Source of the DNA: Fermentibacter sp963718745 [NCBI: Candidatus Fermentibacterota bacterium] | GTDB taxonomy: Bacteria; Fermentibacterota; Fermentibacteria; Fermentibacterales | Length of the DNA: 64,000 bases | Direction of reading: 5' to 3' | NCBI GenBank assembly: GCA_963718745.1 | Contig: OY970370.1 | Location: 744,001 to 808,000, forward strand | Shown here: positions 52,126 to 60,908 of the stretch, in pieces | Position numbering within the stretch: the stretch's first letter is position 1 | Layout: each line of letters begins with the position of its first letter | Program-made: the position numbers and the translations under genes | The notes under the pieces: generated by a model | What the model saw: only the letters and a program-made list of their open reading frames with translations | What the model was told of the DNA's origin: nothing | The model's database searches: none

Positions 52126-52581
52126 TCAGGTACCTTTCGAAAGCATGCCCGGAACGAGTTCCAGTGCAATCCTGTATCCAGCCGTCCCCGCCCCGCAGAT
52201 GAGTACGTCGGCGGCGCGGGCGGTCACCAGTATGCGCCTCTCCGGCTCCCGGGCCATCACCTGGCTCAGGTGGACCTCTATCACCGGGCCTTCGAAACCG
52301 TCCATGGCGTCCTGTATGGCAATCGACACGTGCGAGTATCCACCGGGATTGATGACGAGTGCATCATGCTTACCGGAAGCTCCCCAGATCCTGCTCACGA
52401 TCTCTCCCTCGCCATCGGACTGGAAGGTCTCCACATCGAGACCCAGGCCGTCCGCCCATGAGGAGATCGAGAGTGCGAGTTCGGGATAGCCGGTGCTGCC
52501 GTATAGCAACGGGTCCCGCCTGCCCAGGGCGCCGAGGCTCGGACCGTTCAGGACGAGCACCGAGGGTCTTGCCTTCAACAT
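52126..52581 (-). CDS. aroQ: 3-dehydroquinate dehydratase, type II
   Basis: 151 aa shikimate-pathway enzyme. It keeps LNGPSLGALGRRDPLLYGSTG (catalytic Arg and Tyr), NPGGYSHVSIAIQDA and EVHLSQVMAREPERR with the catalytic His in E-V-H. Variants are N-G-P-N to N-G-P-S and I-S-N to L-S-Q, both conservative. It lies between efp and a TPR gene in one operon. Confidence 0.93.
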   Translation of the reverse strand: MLKARPSVLVLNGPSLGALGRRDPLLYGSTGYPELALSISSWADGLGLDVETFQSDGEGEIVSRIWGASGKHDALVINPGGYSHVSIAIQDAMDGFEGPVIEVHLSQVMAREPERRILVTARAADVLICGAGTAGYRIALELVPGMLSKGT

Positions 52582-52588
52582 CCCGCGG

Positions 52589-53740
52589 TCACTTCTCCTC
52601 CTGCCGGTAGGGCTCGAGGAAGAGTTCCGAACGCTCCTCGGGCGAGAAGAGATCGAAGAGACTCCTCGGTTCCCGCCTCAGATTCTGGGGCTGCTTGGCC
52701 TCCGGCACTGCGAAGGCGCGTGCGGTCTTCGGCTCCTGGTTCAACGCCGCGGGTGCGGGATGTGATTCAGGCGCCGGCTGTGCTTCGGGCTGGATGCCCT
52801 GGTCCCGGAGGATCTTCTCCATCCGCTCCGTCCGCGGGAAGGCTGTCAGGGACTCTTCCTCCGGCTGGTCGACGGCGCCTTGTGCAACCGCCTCCAGGGG
52901 CGGCCCGGGTTCCGTCAGGGGTGGTTCGGCCGAAGGCTGTGCGGCGGGAGCACCGTAGCTCCATCCAGCAGAGGCGGAATCATCTCCAGTATCCGCTGCA
53001 GAGGCCCCGGGCAGGTGTTCTCCGGCGGGCATGGCGTCCGGTCCTGACGCAGGCTCCGATTCACCGGACAAGGAAGGCTCCTCCGTGATGACGGCGGCGG
53101 GCGGTTCTCCCGTTTCCTCCTGCATCGCGGAGACCGCCTCCGCTTCGATGAGCGGGGCGGCTTCCTCATCCACGGGTTCTTCCGTCGGGGGTTCTTCCGT
53201 CAGGGGTTCCTCCGCCGCGAGCTGCTCCGGGACATGCCCTGCGGCCTGTTCCACGGGCTCGGCGGAGAACCCGGCGGGATGCACCGGAACTTCGATCTGG
53301 GGAACCGTCAAAGGGGTGGGCGCGTTTCTCTCGAGCCTCCTGGCCTCCTCGAGCATCTGCTCCGCCTCGGGATCTCCAGGATTCTCGAAGAGGTAGTCGC
53401 CGAAGAGTCTGACCGCCTCCGCGCTGTGGCCGGCCTCGAGCGACATCTCCGCGAGGTTCTTGAGAGCGACCAGGTTGAACGGATCGGCCTTGAGGACGTC
53501 CTCGAAGGTCGAGCGCGACAGCTGGACGTCCCCGGAGCTCCTCAGGCATCTGGCCGTCACGACTCTGACTGAGTTGTTGGAAGGCCATTCCGCCTGCCCC
53601 TGCCGGGCGACCTCCAGGGCTTCATCGTTCCTCCCCGCCAGCCGGAGCCGCTCGGAGAGCCTGGCGCAGATCACCGGAGAGGGATTCGCGATCCAATCCT
53701 CGTAAAGCTGCCGGATTTCGGACTCGAGAGACTCAGCCAT
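52589..53740 (-). CDS. TPR protein with long acidic Pro/Glu/Ala-rich tail
   Basis: 383 aa from MAESLESEIRQLYEDW, overlapping the DUF4837 stop by 8 nt. Residues about 1-150 form three to four tetratricopeptide repeats (NDEALEVARQGQAEWPSN, GDVQLSRSTFEDVLKADPFN, GHSAEAVRLFGDYLFENPGD). The rest is low-complexity, acidic, with E-E-P-L/P-T-E-E-P repeats, ending in a short ordered motif LFDLFSPEERSELFLEPYRQ. It is probably a cytoplasmic scaffold; the function is unknown. Confidence 0.75.
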   Translation of the reverse strand: MAESLESEIRQLYEDWIANPSPVICARLSERLRLAGRNDEALEVARQGQAEWPSNNSVRVVTARCLRSSGDVQLSRSTFEDVLKADPFNLVALKNLAEMSLEAGHSAEAVRLFGDYLFENPGDPEAEQMLEEARRLERNAPTPLTVPQIEVPVHPAGFSAEPVEQAAGHVPEQLAAEEPLTEEPPTEEPVDEEAAPLIEAEAVSAMQEETGEPPAAVITEEPSLSGESEPASGPDAMPAGEHLPGASAADTGDDSASAGWSYGAPAAQPSAEPPLTEPGPPLEAVAQGAVDQPEEESLTAFPRTERMEKILRDQGIQPEAQPAPESHPAPAALNQEPKTARAFAVPEAKQPQNLRREPRSLFDLFSPEERSELFLEPYRQEEK

Positions 53741-54680
53741 CCTGGCCCTCCACGGCGAAGGTCTCGAAAAGCAGCCAGCCTTCGCGTATGTATGGCTCCT
53801 TCTCTGCACCGGGGTTGAACACCTCGGCATCGAGGAGGAAGGATCGGTTTCCTTGAAGAAGAACATAGCTCGTGAATCCGCCGGCGTTAAGATGCCGGGC
53901 GTTGGTCCAGGCTCCGGTGAGCCTCCATCCCGAAGCCCCGCCGACGGAGATGGGAATCGTCTCGAGCCTCGCACGGTCGACCGAGTCTCCCGAAGCGTTG
54001 TAGAAGAACCTCCTGGCCATCTCCTCCCGCCATCTGACGGCTTCCTGGGCGTCCATCGCGCCCAGCCCGTCTATCCAGCGGACGCTCACCATGAGCAGAC
54101 CTTCCTCCGAAACGGGCCGCTGGAACTGGACGAACCCGTCCTCCGGGCGCCATTCGCTCGTGGAGTACGACCTGGGGATGTCCAGGGTGAAGCCGAGTCC
54201 GGCGAGGCTGTCGATCCTCGCGGGGCTGCTCATCGAGGTGCTTACGAAGGTCCTGAAGAGGTAGTCCCTGAGGTGCACGTCATAGGCTCTCTCCAGGCTG
54301 TCCGAAAGAGCCGCGGGATCGAACTGCCCCGCGACCACGCCGAAGACGCGCTGGTTCCTGGCCCACAGGTCTCTGTCGGAGAACACCGGTCCCTCCCCGG
54401 AGAGATGCAGGTCGTCCGCGTCCCTCGTGATGAAGAGGATCGTGCGGCGGTTCACGAGGGAGCCCTCGAACTCGCTTTCGGAACAGAAGGCGAAGGAGAA
54501 GACCGGTTCCGGATCGATCGCCAGAACCGTTCTCTGCAGGAGGTCAGAGATGCTGTCCGCCATCAGCTCTTCGCCTTCGGGATAGACGACGAGCACACCC
54601 TTGAGAGGACCCTCGGACTCCCCCCTGCAACCGGCGGCCAGGACGACCGCCAGCATCGCGGCTGTCAGGAGTCTCTTCAT
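53733..54680 (-). CDS. DUF4837 family lipoprotein
   Basis: 315 aa from MKRLLTAAMLAVVLAAGCRG, a clear lipoprotein signal with Cys at residue 18. The body matches the DUF4837 pattern: early VVYPEGEELMADSISDLL, RTILFITRDADDL, FTLDIPRSYSTSEW, WRLTGAWTNARHLNAGGFTSYVL and a final EGWLLFETF. The family is known mainly from Bacteroidetes and relatives and has no assigned function. It is coupled to the next gene by a 4-nt overlap. Confidence 0.8.
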   Translation of the reverse strand: MKRLLTAAMLAVVLAAGCRGESEGPLKGVLVVYPEGEELMADSISDLLQRTVLAIDPEPVFSFAFCSESEFEGSLVNRRTILFITRDADDLHLSGEGPVFSDRDLWARNQRVFGVVAGQFDPAALSDSLERAYDVHLRDYLFRTFVSTSMSSPARIDSLAGLGFTLDIPRSYSTSEWRPEDGFVQFQRPVSEEGLLMVSVRWIDGLGAMDAQEAVRWREEMARRFFYNASGDSVDRARLETIPISVGGASGWRLTGAWTNARHLNAGGFTSYVLLQGNRSFLLDAEVFNPGAEKEPYIREGWLLFETFAVEGQDG

Positions 54681-55030
54681 CGCTTCCTCCTGGCGAAGAG
54701 CGGGGCGACGGTCCGCGCCACTCCCAGGGCCAGGGGGAGGTATCGGATCAATCCCGCGGCCACGGACCGCGTACCCTCCCTGTTGATGACCTCGACCGCG
54801 GATGTGATGGAACCCGCGGTGCGGGTCAGCTCCCTCCCCGTCCTGTCGAAGCTCTCGAGCGTGGACCCGATCCTGGGGAGCAGGGCCGAGACATCCCTCT
54901 GGAGCCTTTCGACCGAGGCTTCGAGCCTTCCCATGGTCCTCTGCGCCTTGATGACGGAGGCTACGACTATGGTCAGTGCGGTCCAGAGTCCCGCGACCCC
55001 GATGAGGACTATTATTTCGAGAGCACCCAT
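54677..55030 (-). CDS. Small membrane protein with coiled coil (DUF948-like)
   Basis: 117 aa: an N-terminal TM helix (EIIVLIGVAGLWTALTIVVASVI), a heptad region (MGRLEASVERLQRDVSALLPRIGSTLESFDRTGREL) and a short hydrophobic, basic C-terminus. This is the layout of DUF948/YtxG-like proteins. First gene of its operon. Confidence 0.6.
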   Translation of the reverse strand: MGALEIIVLIGVAGLWTALTIVVASVIKAQRTMGRLEASVERLQRDVSALLPRIGSTLESFDRTGRELTRTAGSITSAVEVINREGTRSVAAGLIRYLPLALGVARTVAPLFARRKR

Positions 55031-55172
55031 GACAAACCCCCGCTCTGATTCGACCCTTCCGGGTCCATGCCGGAGCAGCGGCCAACGGACGGTCCCGGAA
55101 GGATTCCGCCGGGCTCGACCGGATCTCCGGATCGATCATCTGCCTGTCGTACTATTATGAGTCGGAGCTGCG
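55031..55172. other. Spacer upstream of the DUF948-like operon
   Basis: 142 bases. It probably holds the promoter of the operon 55030 to 50819, but I could not find a well-spaced pair of hexamers. Confidence 0.35.
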
Positions 55173-56021
55173 TCAGGGAGTGACTCTGTCCCGGGCGAGC
55201 CGGCAGCGCGCGGTGTTCTTCATGAGCATGGCGATGGTCAGCGGTCCGACCCCGCCAGGGACTGGTGTGATGAACGAGGCGATGGGTTCGACCTCGTCGA
55301 AGGCGACATCACCCCTGGGCGCGCCGTCCACGTACGTCGTACCCACGTCGATCACGACCGCGCCCTCTCCGACCCATCCTCCACGGATGATCCCGGGCAC
55401 GCCCGCAGCCGAGACGAGGATGTCGGCGGTCCTGCAGAGCGATGGGAGGTCGGGCGTCCGGGAGTGGGCGATAGTGACGGTCGCATTCGCGGCGAGGAGC
55501 AGGGCGGCCATCGGCCGGCCCACAATTATGCTCCGCCCGAGGACGACTGCCCTTCGGCCCTCGGGGGATATCCCCGCATCGGCCAGGAGCATCATGATGC
55601 CCGCAGGAGTGCATGGAACGAGGCAGTCCTCGCCCCTCCAGAGCCTGCCGACGTTCTCCGGATGGAATCCGTCAACATCCTTGGCGGGATCGATTGCCGA
55701 GGCTACGGCAGCGGCGCTGATGCCTGCGGGGAGAGGCAGCTGACAGAGTATCGAATCTATCGAGTCATCAGAATTGAGCCCTGCGATCCTGGAAAGAACC
55801 GCCTCCTGGCTGGAGTCCTCCGGCAGCTCGACGAGCACGGACCTGATCCCGGTCCTGGCGCAGGCCTTCTCCTTGGAGCGGACGTAGCTCCTGCTGGCCG
55901 GGTCGTCGCCTACGAGAAGCACGGCAAGACCCGGGGGAGACTCCTCCCACCGGGCCGTGCTCTGCAGGACTTCCGCCTCGATCCGGCGGGCCAGGTTCCT
56001 CCCTGAGAGAACCGTGGCCAA
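55173..56021 (-). CDS. folD: Methylenetetrahydrofolate dehydrogenase / cyclohydrolase FolD
   Basis: Bifunctional one-carbon enzyme, 282 aa. The catalytic lysine is in SYVRSKEKACARTGI. CQLPLPAGIS, DVDGFHPENVGRLW, PCTPAGIMMLL, VVLGRSIIVGRPMAALL and TPVPGGVGPLTIAML are all family landmarks. It starts 4 nt after rplU, so folate and ribosomal genes share a transcript. Confidence 0.96.
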   Translation of the reverse strand: MATVLSGRNLARRIEAEVLQSTARWEESPPGLAVLLVGDDPASRSYVRSKEKACARTGIRSVLVELPEDSSQEAVLSRIAGLNSDDSIDSILCQLPLPAGISAAAVASAIDPAKDVDGFHPENVGRLWRGEDCLVPCTPAGIMMLLADAGISPEGRRAVVLGRSIIVGRPMAALLLAANATVTIAHSRTPDLPSLCRTADILVSAAGVPGIIRGGWVGEGAVVIDVGTTYVDGAPRGDVAFDEVEPIASFITPVPGGVGPLTIAMLMKNTARCRLARDRVTP

Positions 56022-56025
56022 GATC

Positions 56026-56340
56026 CTAGTTCCCGGCTATTTCCGTGATCTCCACGTTCGTGAGATCCTGCCTGTGCCCCGTGCGCTTCTCGTGACCCTT
56101 GCGGCGCTTGCGGTGGAAGACGGTGATCTTGGGACCCCTGGCGTGGGACAGCACCTTCGCCCTGACGACCGCGTGAGCGATCAGCGGAGTGCCGATCCGG
56201 ACGCCGTCGGCGCCGGACACTAGCATGACCTTGTCGAAGGAAACCGTCTCGCCTTCGCCCGTCTCGAGCTTGCCGACGGAGAGCTTCATGCCGGGTTCGA
56301 CTCTGTACTGGAGCCCGCCCGTCTCGATTACAGCGTACAA
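56026..56340 (-). CDS. rplU: 50S ribosomal protein L21
   Basis: 104 aa from a TTG start at 56340 (YAVIETGGLQYRVEPG), preceded by GGAGGTG, a near-perfect ribosome-binding site. The length matches E. coli L21. The C-terminus has KITVFHRKRRKGHEKRTGHRQ, the L21 signature. The usual partner rpmA (L27) is not adjacent; folD follows instead. Confidence 0.95.
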   Translation of the reverse strand: MYAVIETGGLQYRVEPGMKLSVGKLETGEGETVSFDKVMLVSGADGVRIGTPLIAHAVVRAKVLSHARGPKITVFHRKRRKGHEKRTGHRQDLTNVEITEIAGN

Positions 56341-56379
56341 GCTACACCTCCGGAATCGGATATCGGGAAAACACCCGCG

Positions 56380-56409
56380 TTTATAGGTCCGAACGGCCGA
56401 CCGGGTCAA
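56380..56409 (-). promoter_or_regulatory. Promoter of rplU-folD
   Basis: TTGACC (56409-56404), an 18-nt spacer and TATAAA (56385-56380) on the minus strand, in the 77-nt gap between rng and rplU. The predicted leader is about 33 nt. Confidence 0.7.
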
Positions 56410-56417
56410 CCCGCCGG

Positions 56418-57950
56418 CTACTGAAGGAACTGCTTCGTTATCTCCTCGTGCGAGTCGAGCGAGTAGACCCTGAACTCGTCGACGCGGAGCCTGTGGTCCT
56501 CGTGGAGCTCGATGTTGAGGCGCGCCTTCTCGGTCAGGTACTCGAAGCGCCTGCCCTCCTCCTCCATGAAGTAGGTCGCGAGCTCCGGATGAACGGAGAT
56601 CACGAGGTTCTTGTGCGCCTTCTTCACGGAAACCCGCTCGAGGAGCCTCTCGAGCCTGATCGATGCCGACAGCGGGGAGAGCACCCTCCCGCTGCCCCCG
56701 CAGCGGCTGCACGGTTCGGACAGCGACTGCGCGAGACTGGGTCTGACGCGCTTGCGAGTCATCTCCACCAGCCCCAGGGAGCTTATCTGGCATGTCTTCG
56801 TGGGTGACCGATCCCGGCCGAGTTCGCTCCTGAGGCAGTTCAGGACCTTCTCCCGGTGGTCCTCGGTGTCCATGTCGATGAAGTCGATGACAATGATGCC
56901 GCCGATGTCGCGGAGGCGCAGCTGCCTCGCCACTTCCTTGGCGGCTTCGAGGTTGGTCTTGAGGATCGTGTTCTCCTGGCTCTTGCGGCCTACGTAGCGC
57001 CTCGTGTTGACGTCTACGGCGACAAGGGCCTCGGTCTGGTCTATCACCAGCGCACCGCCCGACTTCAGGATCACTTCCCTGTCGGTGATGCCGATCATCT
57101 CCTGTTCGATTCCGTAGTGCTCGAAGATGGGCGTCCTGCCCCTGAAGAGCCTGATCCTGCCGGCAAGCTCGGGAGAGAGCTTCTTCAGGTATCCCCGGGC
57201 GGCGGTGTAGACGTCCTTCGAGTCCGTCACGAAGAGGGTCATGTCCGTGGAGACCAGGTCCCTGATCGTCATCGTGACCACGTCGTGCTCCTGGTGGAGC
57301 AGGGCGGGCGGGCGGGACTTGAGGGCGAGGGCTCCTATCTCCTTCCAGCGCTCGACTATCCTCTCGATGTCGGCCTTGAAGGATTCCTCCGTCTGGTCGG
57401 TCCCGGCGGTGCGGGCGATGATCCCGAATCCCTCGCTGCTCACCTTCGTCACGATGTCGCGGAGCCTGGAGCGCTCCTTCCTGTCGCCGATCTTCCTCGA
57501 GACACCGGCGACGGGATCCCCGGGCATGCTCACCACATATCTGCCCGCGATCGAGATCCGGCTGCTGACGCGCGCCCCCTTGGTACCGATGGGCTCCTTC
57601 GTGACCTGGACCAGCACCTCCTGGCCTCTCTTGATGAGGTCCTCTATCGGCCTGCCGGTCTCCTCCGCCGTGAGCGGCTTCTCGTCCACCAGCGACTGTG
57701 AGAAGCCCCTCGCGTCGACCACTCCGGTCCTTACGTCGGAGACGTGGAGGAAGGCGCTCCTCTCCAGACCGATGTCTACAAAGGCGGCCTGCATACCCGG
57801 CAGGACGGCATTGACCCGCCCCATGTAGATGTTGCCGACTATCCGCTTCTCGTCGGATTTCTCGACGATAAGCTCCATCAGGCGGCCGTCCTCCATGACG
57901 GCTATTCTCGTCACGTCGGGATGTGCGTTCACTATGAACTCGATCTTCAA
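56418..57950 (-). CDS. rng: Ribonuclease G (RNase E/G family)
   Basis: Endoribonuclease for rRNA and mRNA processing, 510 aa. It has an S1 domain (RIVGNIYMGRVNAVLPGMQAAFVDIG), the DNase-I-like catalytic region with IIVIDFIDMD (metal-binding Asp residues) and NTRRYVGRKSQENTILKTN. The zinc-link cysteines are in EPCSRCGGSGRV. It lacks the long RNase E scaffold tail. It overlaps the radical SAM gene by 4 nt. Confidence 0.95.
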   Translation of the reverse strand: MKIEFIVNAHPDVTRIAVMEDGRLMELIVEKSDEKRIVGNIYMGRVNAVLPGMQAAFVDIGLERSAFLHVSDVRTGVVDARGFSQSLVDEKPLTAEETGRPIEDLIKRGQEVLVQVTKEPIGTKGARVSSRISIAGRYVVSMPGDPVAGVSRKIGDRKERSRLRDIVTKVSSEGFGIIARTAGTDQTEESFKADIERIVERWKEIGALALKSRPPALLHQEHDVVTMTIRDLVSTDMTLFVTDSKDVYTAARGYLKKLSPELAGRIRLFRGRTPIFEHYGIEQEMIGITDREVILKSGGALVIDQTEALVAVDVNTRRYVGRKSQENTILKTNLEAAKEVARQLRLRDIGGIIVIDFIDMDTEDHREKVLNCLRSELGRDRSPTKTCQISSLGLVEMTRKRVRPSLAQSLSEPCSRCGGSGRVLSPLSASIRLERLLERVSVKKAHKNLVISVHPELATYFMEEEGRRFEYLTEKARLNIELHEDHRLRVDEFRVYSLDSHEEITKQFLQ

Positions 57951-60412
57951 ACCAGATCAACTCCTTCATGCATGGATAACAGCGGCACGGGGCAACCTTC
58001 CCCGGTTCCGAAGATCTCGGTCCTCCTCACGAGGATCGGCCTGTCCCGGAACGCTTCCGCTTCTGCAAGTATCCTGTCCGGTCTGGCGGCCTGTCTGCCC
58101 AGGGCGGCCACGACCAGTATCGTTTCATTCGCGTCGATCCTCAGATCGACAAGACCTTCGGCTTCCCGGAGGAGCCGGGCCGCATCGGAGGCATCATGCG
58201 CGCAGCGGATCTCGTAGGATGCGGTCGAGGACTCCGCCTCCGGCGAAGTGATCCGCCCTTCGACGAGCCTCGCCCCTGTGACAGAAAAACCGTCCGGTAG
58301 AAACCCTCCCAGTTCGGAGCATGTTTCAGCTACGGACAAGTCCAGGAGCAATATGTCAATATACTCTCCCGTGCTCTCAAAGCCGAGTGGCAACGCGGGA
58401 CCGAACCTCACACGCGGTCTGGTGACATGTCCGGAGGTCATCGCGACCGGGAGGCCGGCGCGCCGCACCACCCTCATCCAGAGTCTCGTCAGATCGAGCT
58501 GCGAAGTGAAGCGGACCACTCCCGTCCTGCCGAACCTCACCCTGAGCGTTGCGGAGACCTGCCCCGGGGTGCGGGGCTGCCGATGAGGCGGGGGGACGAT
58601 TGCGGGAACGGGGACGGATCCGGCCGCCGCACCGGATGCCGCGACGGCGCTCCCTGGGTCGCAGGCGCCGCAGGCGTTGCACTCGGACTCCCTGCAGTCG
58701 GGAGTGAGCCTCCCCTCGAGGAAGTTGGCGTATTCCCTCCTGAGGAATCCGACCGAGGATCCGGCATTCACGAATGACCAGCCGGGATCCGCCCGGGGGT
58801 CGAGACCGGAGGCGAGACGTTCGAGCAGCTCCGGGTGCTGCTGCGACACCTCCCGCCAGACATCCCTCCTGAAATGCTCCTTCCAGCCTTCGAAGCAGGC
58901 TCCGAGCCTCACGGCCTCCTCGATCAGCAGGGGAGTCTCCGATCCGTCTCCGAGTCCGAAGAGACCCTCGAGGAAGGCGGCTTCCGGATCGTTCCAGCCG
59001 ACTGTGACCCGTCGGGCGATCGATCTCACCAGGCCGATCCTCCTGCGGAGCTCCTCGACGGGAAGCTGGCCGCACCACTGGAGAGGGGTATGGGGCTTCG
59101 GGATGAACGGTGAGAGAGAAATCGATACGGCTCCCCCTCCCCTGCCTGCTCTCGAAGCCGCCCGGGAGGCTTCTGCGGAGAGATCGGCGATCGCCCGCAG
59201 GTCGTCGTCCGTCTCGCCGGGGAGCCCGACCATGAAATAGAGCTTCACTCCCGTGGCACCGAGCGAGAAGGCCATACTGACGGCCTCCAGTATCTGCCCG
59301 TCGCCCAGGTCCTTGTTGAGCCTCTTCCTGAACGTCTCCGAACCCACCTCCGGGGCCAGCGTGATCCTGCCGGAGATCCTCGAGCCCCCCGCGAGCCTGG
59401 TGAAAGTGTCGGGTCTGAGGGAGGGGCGCGAGATGTTGACGGAAAGGTCGCACTCCAGCCTGTCGACGGCGTGGAGCAGGGCCGGCAGGTCCGAGTAGTC
59501 AGAGAAGGAGAGCGTGAGCAGTCCGGCGTCCTCCCAGCCTGTCGACGAGACGGCCTGGCGAGCTATGGACTCGATGTCCTGCACACCCCGCTCCCTGACG
59601 GGTCTGGAAAGCTGGGTCGCCTGGCAGAACCGGCATCCCCTCGTGCATCCCCTGGCTATCTCCACCACGGCACGGTCATGGGTTATCCTGGCCGTGGGGA
59701 CGACCTGTCGTACGGGCGCTCCCGCCGTGGTGAGCACGGACGCCCTCTGCCACTTCACCGGACGGATGCCTTCCGACGGCACCCAGACGCCCGGAAGGGA
59801 TGCGGCGCAGGACAGCCTCGAGGCTCTCGACCCTCCGCCGCACAGAACATCCATGAGCTGTACGGCACCCGGTTCGGCGTCTCCCAGATAGAAGGCGTCG
59901 ATGAAGGGTGAGAGAGGAAGGGGGTTGGACAGCCCTCCCCCGCCGGCGACCACGATCGGATGATCTTCATCCCTGTCCGCGGCTCTCGTCGGGATTCCTG
60001 CCAGTCCGAGCAGCATCAGCACGTTGGGGTAGAGGATCTCGCAGGGGATGCCGAATGCGAGGACCTCGCCGTCCGAGACGGGGAACGAGTCCCCGAGCGT
60101 TACCCAGGGAAGGCCGCGGGCTCTCATGAGGGCCAGCATGTCCGGGGCCGGGCTGAACGCGCGCCTCACCCGGAACCTCCCGGTTTCGAGCAGGAGGTGC
60201 CTCACGACTGCGAGCCCGAAATTGGACATGCCGATCTCGTAGACATCCGGATAGACCAGGGTCACGCGGGGGCCGCGGGAAGGCCCGCCGCCCGAGTTCC
60301 ACTCGCCGCCGACATACTGCTGGGGAGCCTGTATCAGGGAGAGAATCCCCTCCCAGGGGTGTTCAGACCGCACTGGACGTATTGCCCGCCTGCGGCGCGC
60401 CCCCGCCGTCAT
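57947..60412 (-). CDS. Radical SAM protein (TIGR03960-type) fused to DUF2344
   Basis: Up to 821 aa. An N-terminal B12-binding-like region (VTLVYPDVYEIGMSNFGLAV) precedes the radical SAM core with CTRGCRFCQATQLSRPVRER. A Cys-rich patch (CRESECNACGAC) links to the C-terminal DUF2344 (LRVRFGRTGVVRFTSQLDLTRLW, PRVRFGPALPLGFES). In many bacteria this pair sits beside rng and rplU, as here, suggesting a role in RNA or ribosome modification. The start is uncertain: ATG 60412, or GTG 60373 beginning VRSEHPWEGIL. Confidence 0.87.
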   Translation of the reverse strand: MTAGARRRRAIRPVRSEHPWEGILSLIQAPQQYVGGEWNSGGGPSRGPRVTLVYPDVYEIGMSNFGLAVVRHLLLETGRFRVRRAFSPAPDMLALMRARGLPWVTLGDSFPVSDGEVLAFGIPCEILYPNVLMLLGLAGIPTRAADRDEDHPIVVAGGGGLSNPLPLSPFIDAFYLGDAEPGAVQLMDVLCGGGSRASRLSCAASLPGVWVPSEGIRPVKWQRASVLTTAGAPVRQVVPTARITHDRAVVEIARGCTRGCRFCQATQLSRPVRERGVQDIESIARQAVSSTGWEDAGLLTLSFSDYSDLPALLHAVDRLECDLSVNISRPSLRPDTFTRLAGGSRISGRITLAPEVGSETFRKRLNKDLGDGQILEAVSMAFSLGATGVKLYFMVGLPGETDDDLRAIADLSAEASRAASRAGRGGGAVSISLSPFIPKPHTPLQWCGQLPVEELRRRIGLVRSIARRVTVGWNDPEAAFLEGLFGLGDGSETPLLIEEAVRLGACFEGWKEHFRRDVWREVSQQHPELLERLASGLDPRADPGWSFVNAGSSVGFLRREYANFLEGRLTPDCRESECNACGACDPGSAVAASGAAAGSVPVPAIVPPPHRQPRTPGQVSATLRVRFGRTGVVRFTSQLDLTRLWMRVVRRAGLPVAMTSGHVTRPRVRFGPALPLGFESTGEYIDILLLDLSVAETCSELGGFLPDGFSVTGARLVEGRITSPEAESSTASYEIRCAHDASDAARLLREAEGLVDLRIDANETILVVAALGRQAARPDRILAEAEAFRDRPILVRRTEIFGTGEGCPVPLLSMHEGVDLV

Positions 60413-60908
60413 CGGCGGCTATCGCGCGCTGGGAGATGGGATTCGCCAGGAGGCCGTGGGAGCGGTCGCAGGCGACGGCGGCCTTCCAGGCCCTTGCAGC
60501 GGCATCCACCGCGTCCGTCCCGGCAGGGTACCCTAGAACCCACAGGACCGAGAGGTCTACCGAGGAGATGCTCCCGCCGCCGCGGGCGAGCAGTGTGGTC
60601 CAGCTTTCGGAGGCCCCGCTGGAGACATCCTCCACCCTGATCCCGGTCCAGACGGTTCCGTCCTGGGGCAGGGGCGGGAGGGCTCCGTCGAGGAAAAGCC
60701 CCCGCTGCTTGTTGGGATTGAGGATATCCGGGTATCCGGCGATTATCCCGGACAGCGCCTCCCTGCCTTCGTCCGACTCGAACCCCCACAGGTCGTAGCG
60801 GAGCATCTTCACGGGCGCAGTCTCCTCCATGAAGCCCCGGAGGGCACCGAGGGCGGTGATGGCCGCAGGATCGGGCGACTTGAGTGTTACCGCGAGCACG
60901 TGCCTCAT
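60363..60908 (-). CDS. Uncharacterised protein coupled to purQ (possible divergent PurS role)
   Basis: 181 aa, starting on the ATGA shared with the purQ stop. The opening MRHVLAVTLKSPDPAAITALGAL has the V-x-L-K-x-x-x-D-P pattern of PurS. The second half (TGIRVEDVSSGASESWTTLLA, DLSVLWVLGYPAGTDAVDA) matches nothing I know. Small-type PurL with separate PurQ needs PurS, and no PurS is otherwise visible. The functional link is inference from context. Confidence 0.55.
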   Translation of the reverse strand: MRHVLAVTLKSPDPAAITALGALRGFMEETAPVKMLRYDLWGFESDEGREALSGIIAGYPDILNPNKQRGLFLDGALPPLPQDGTVWTGIRVEDVSSGASESWTTLLARGGGSISSVDLSVLWVLGYPAGTDAVDAAARAWKAAVACDRSHGLLANPISQRAIAADDGGGAPQAGNTSSAV

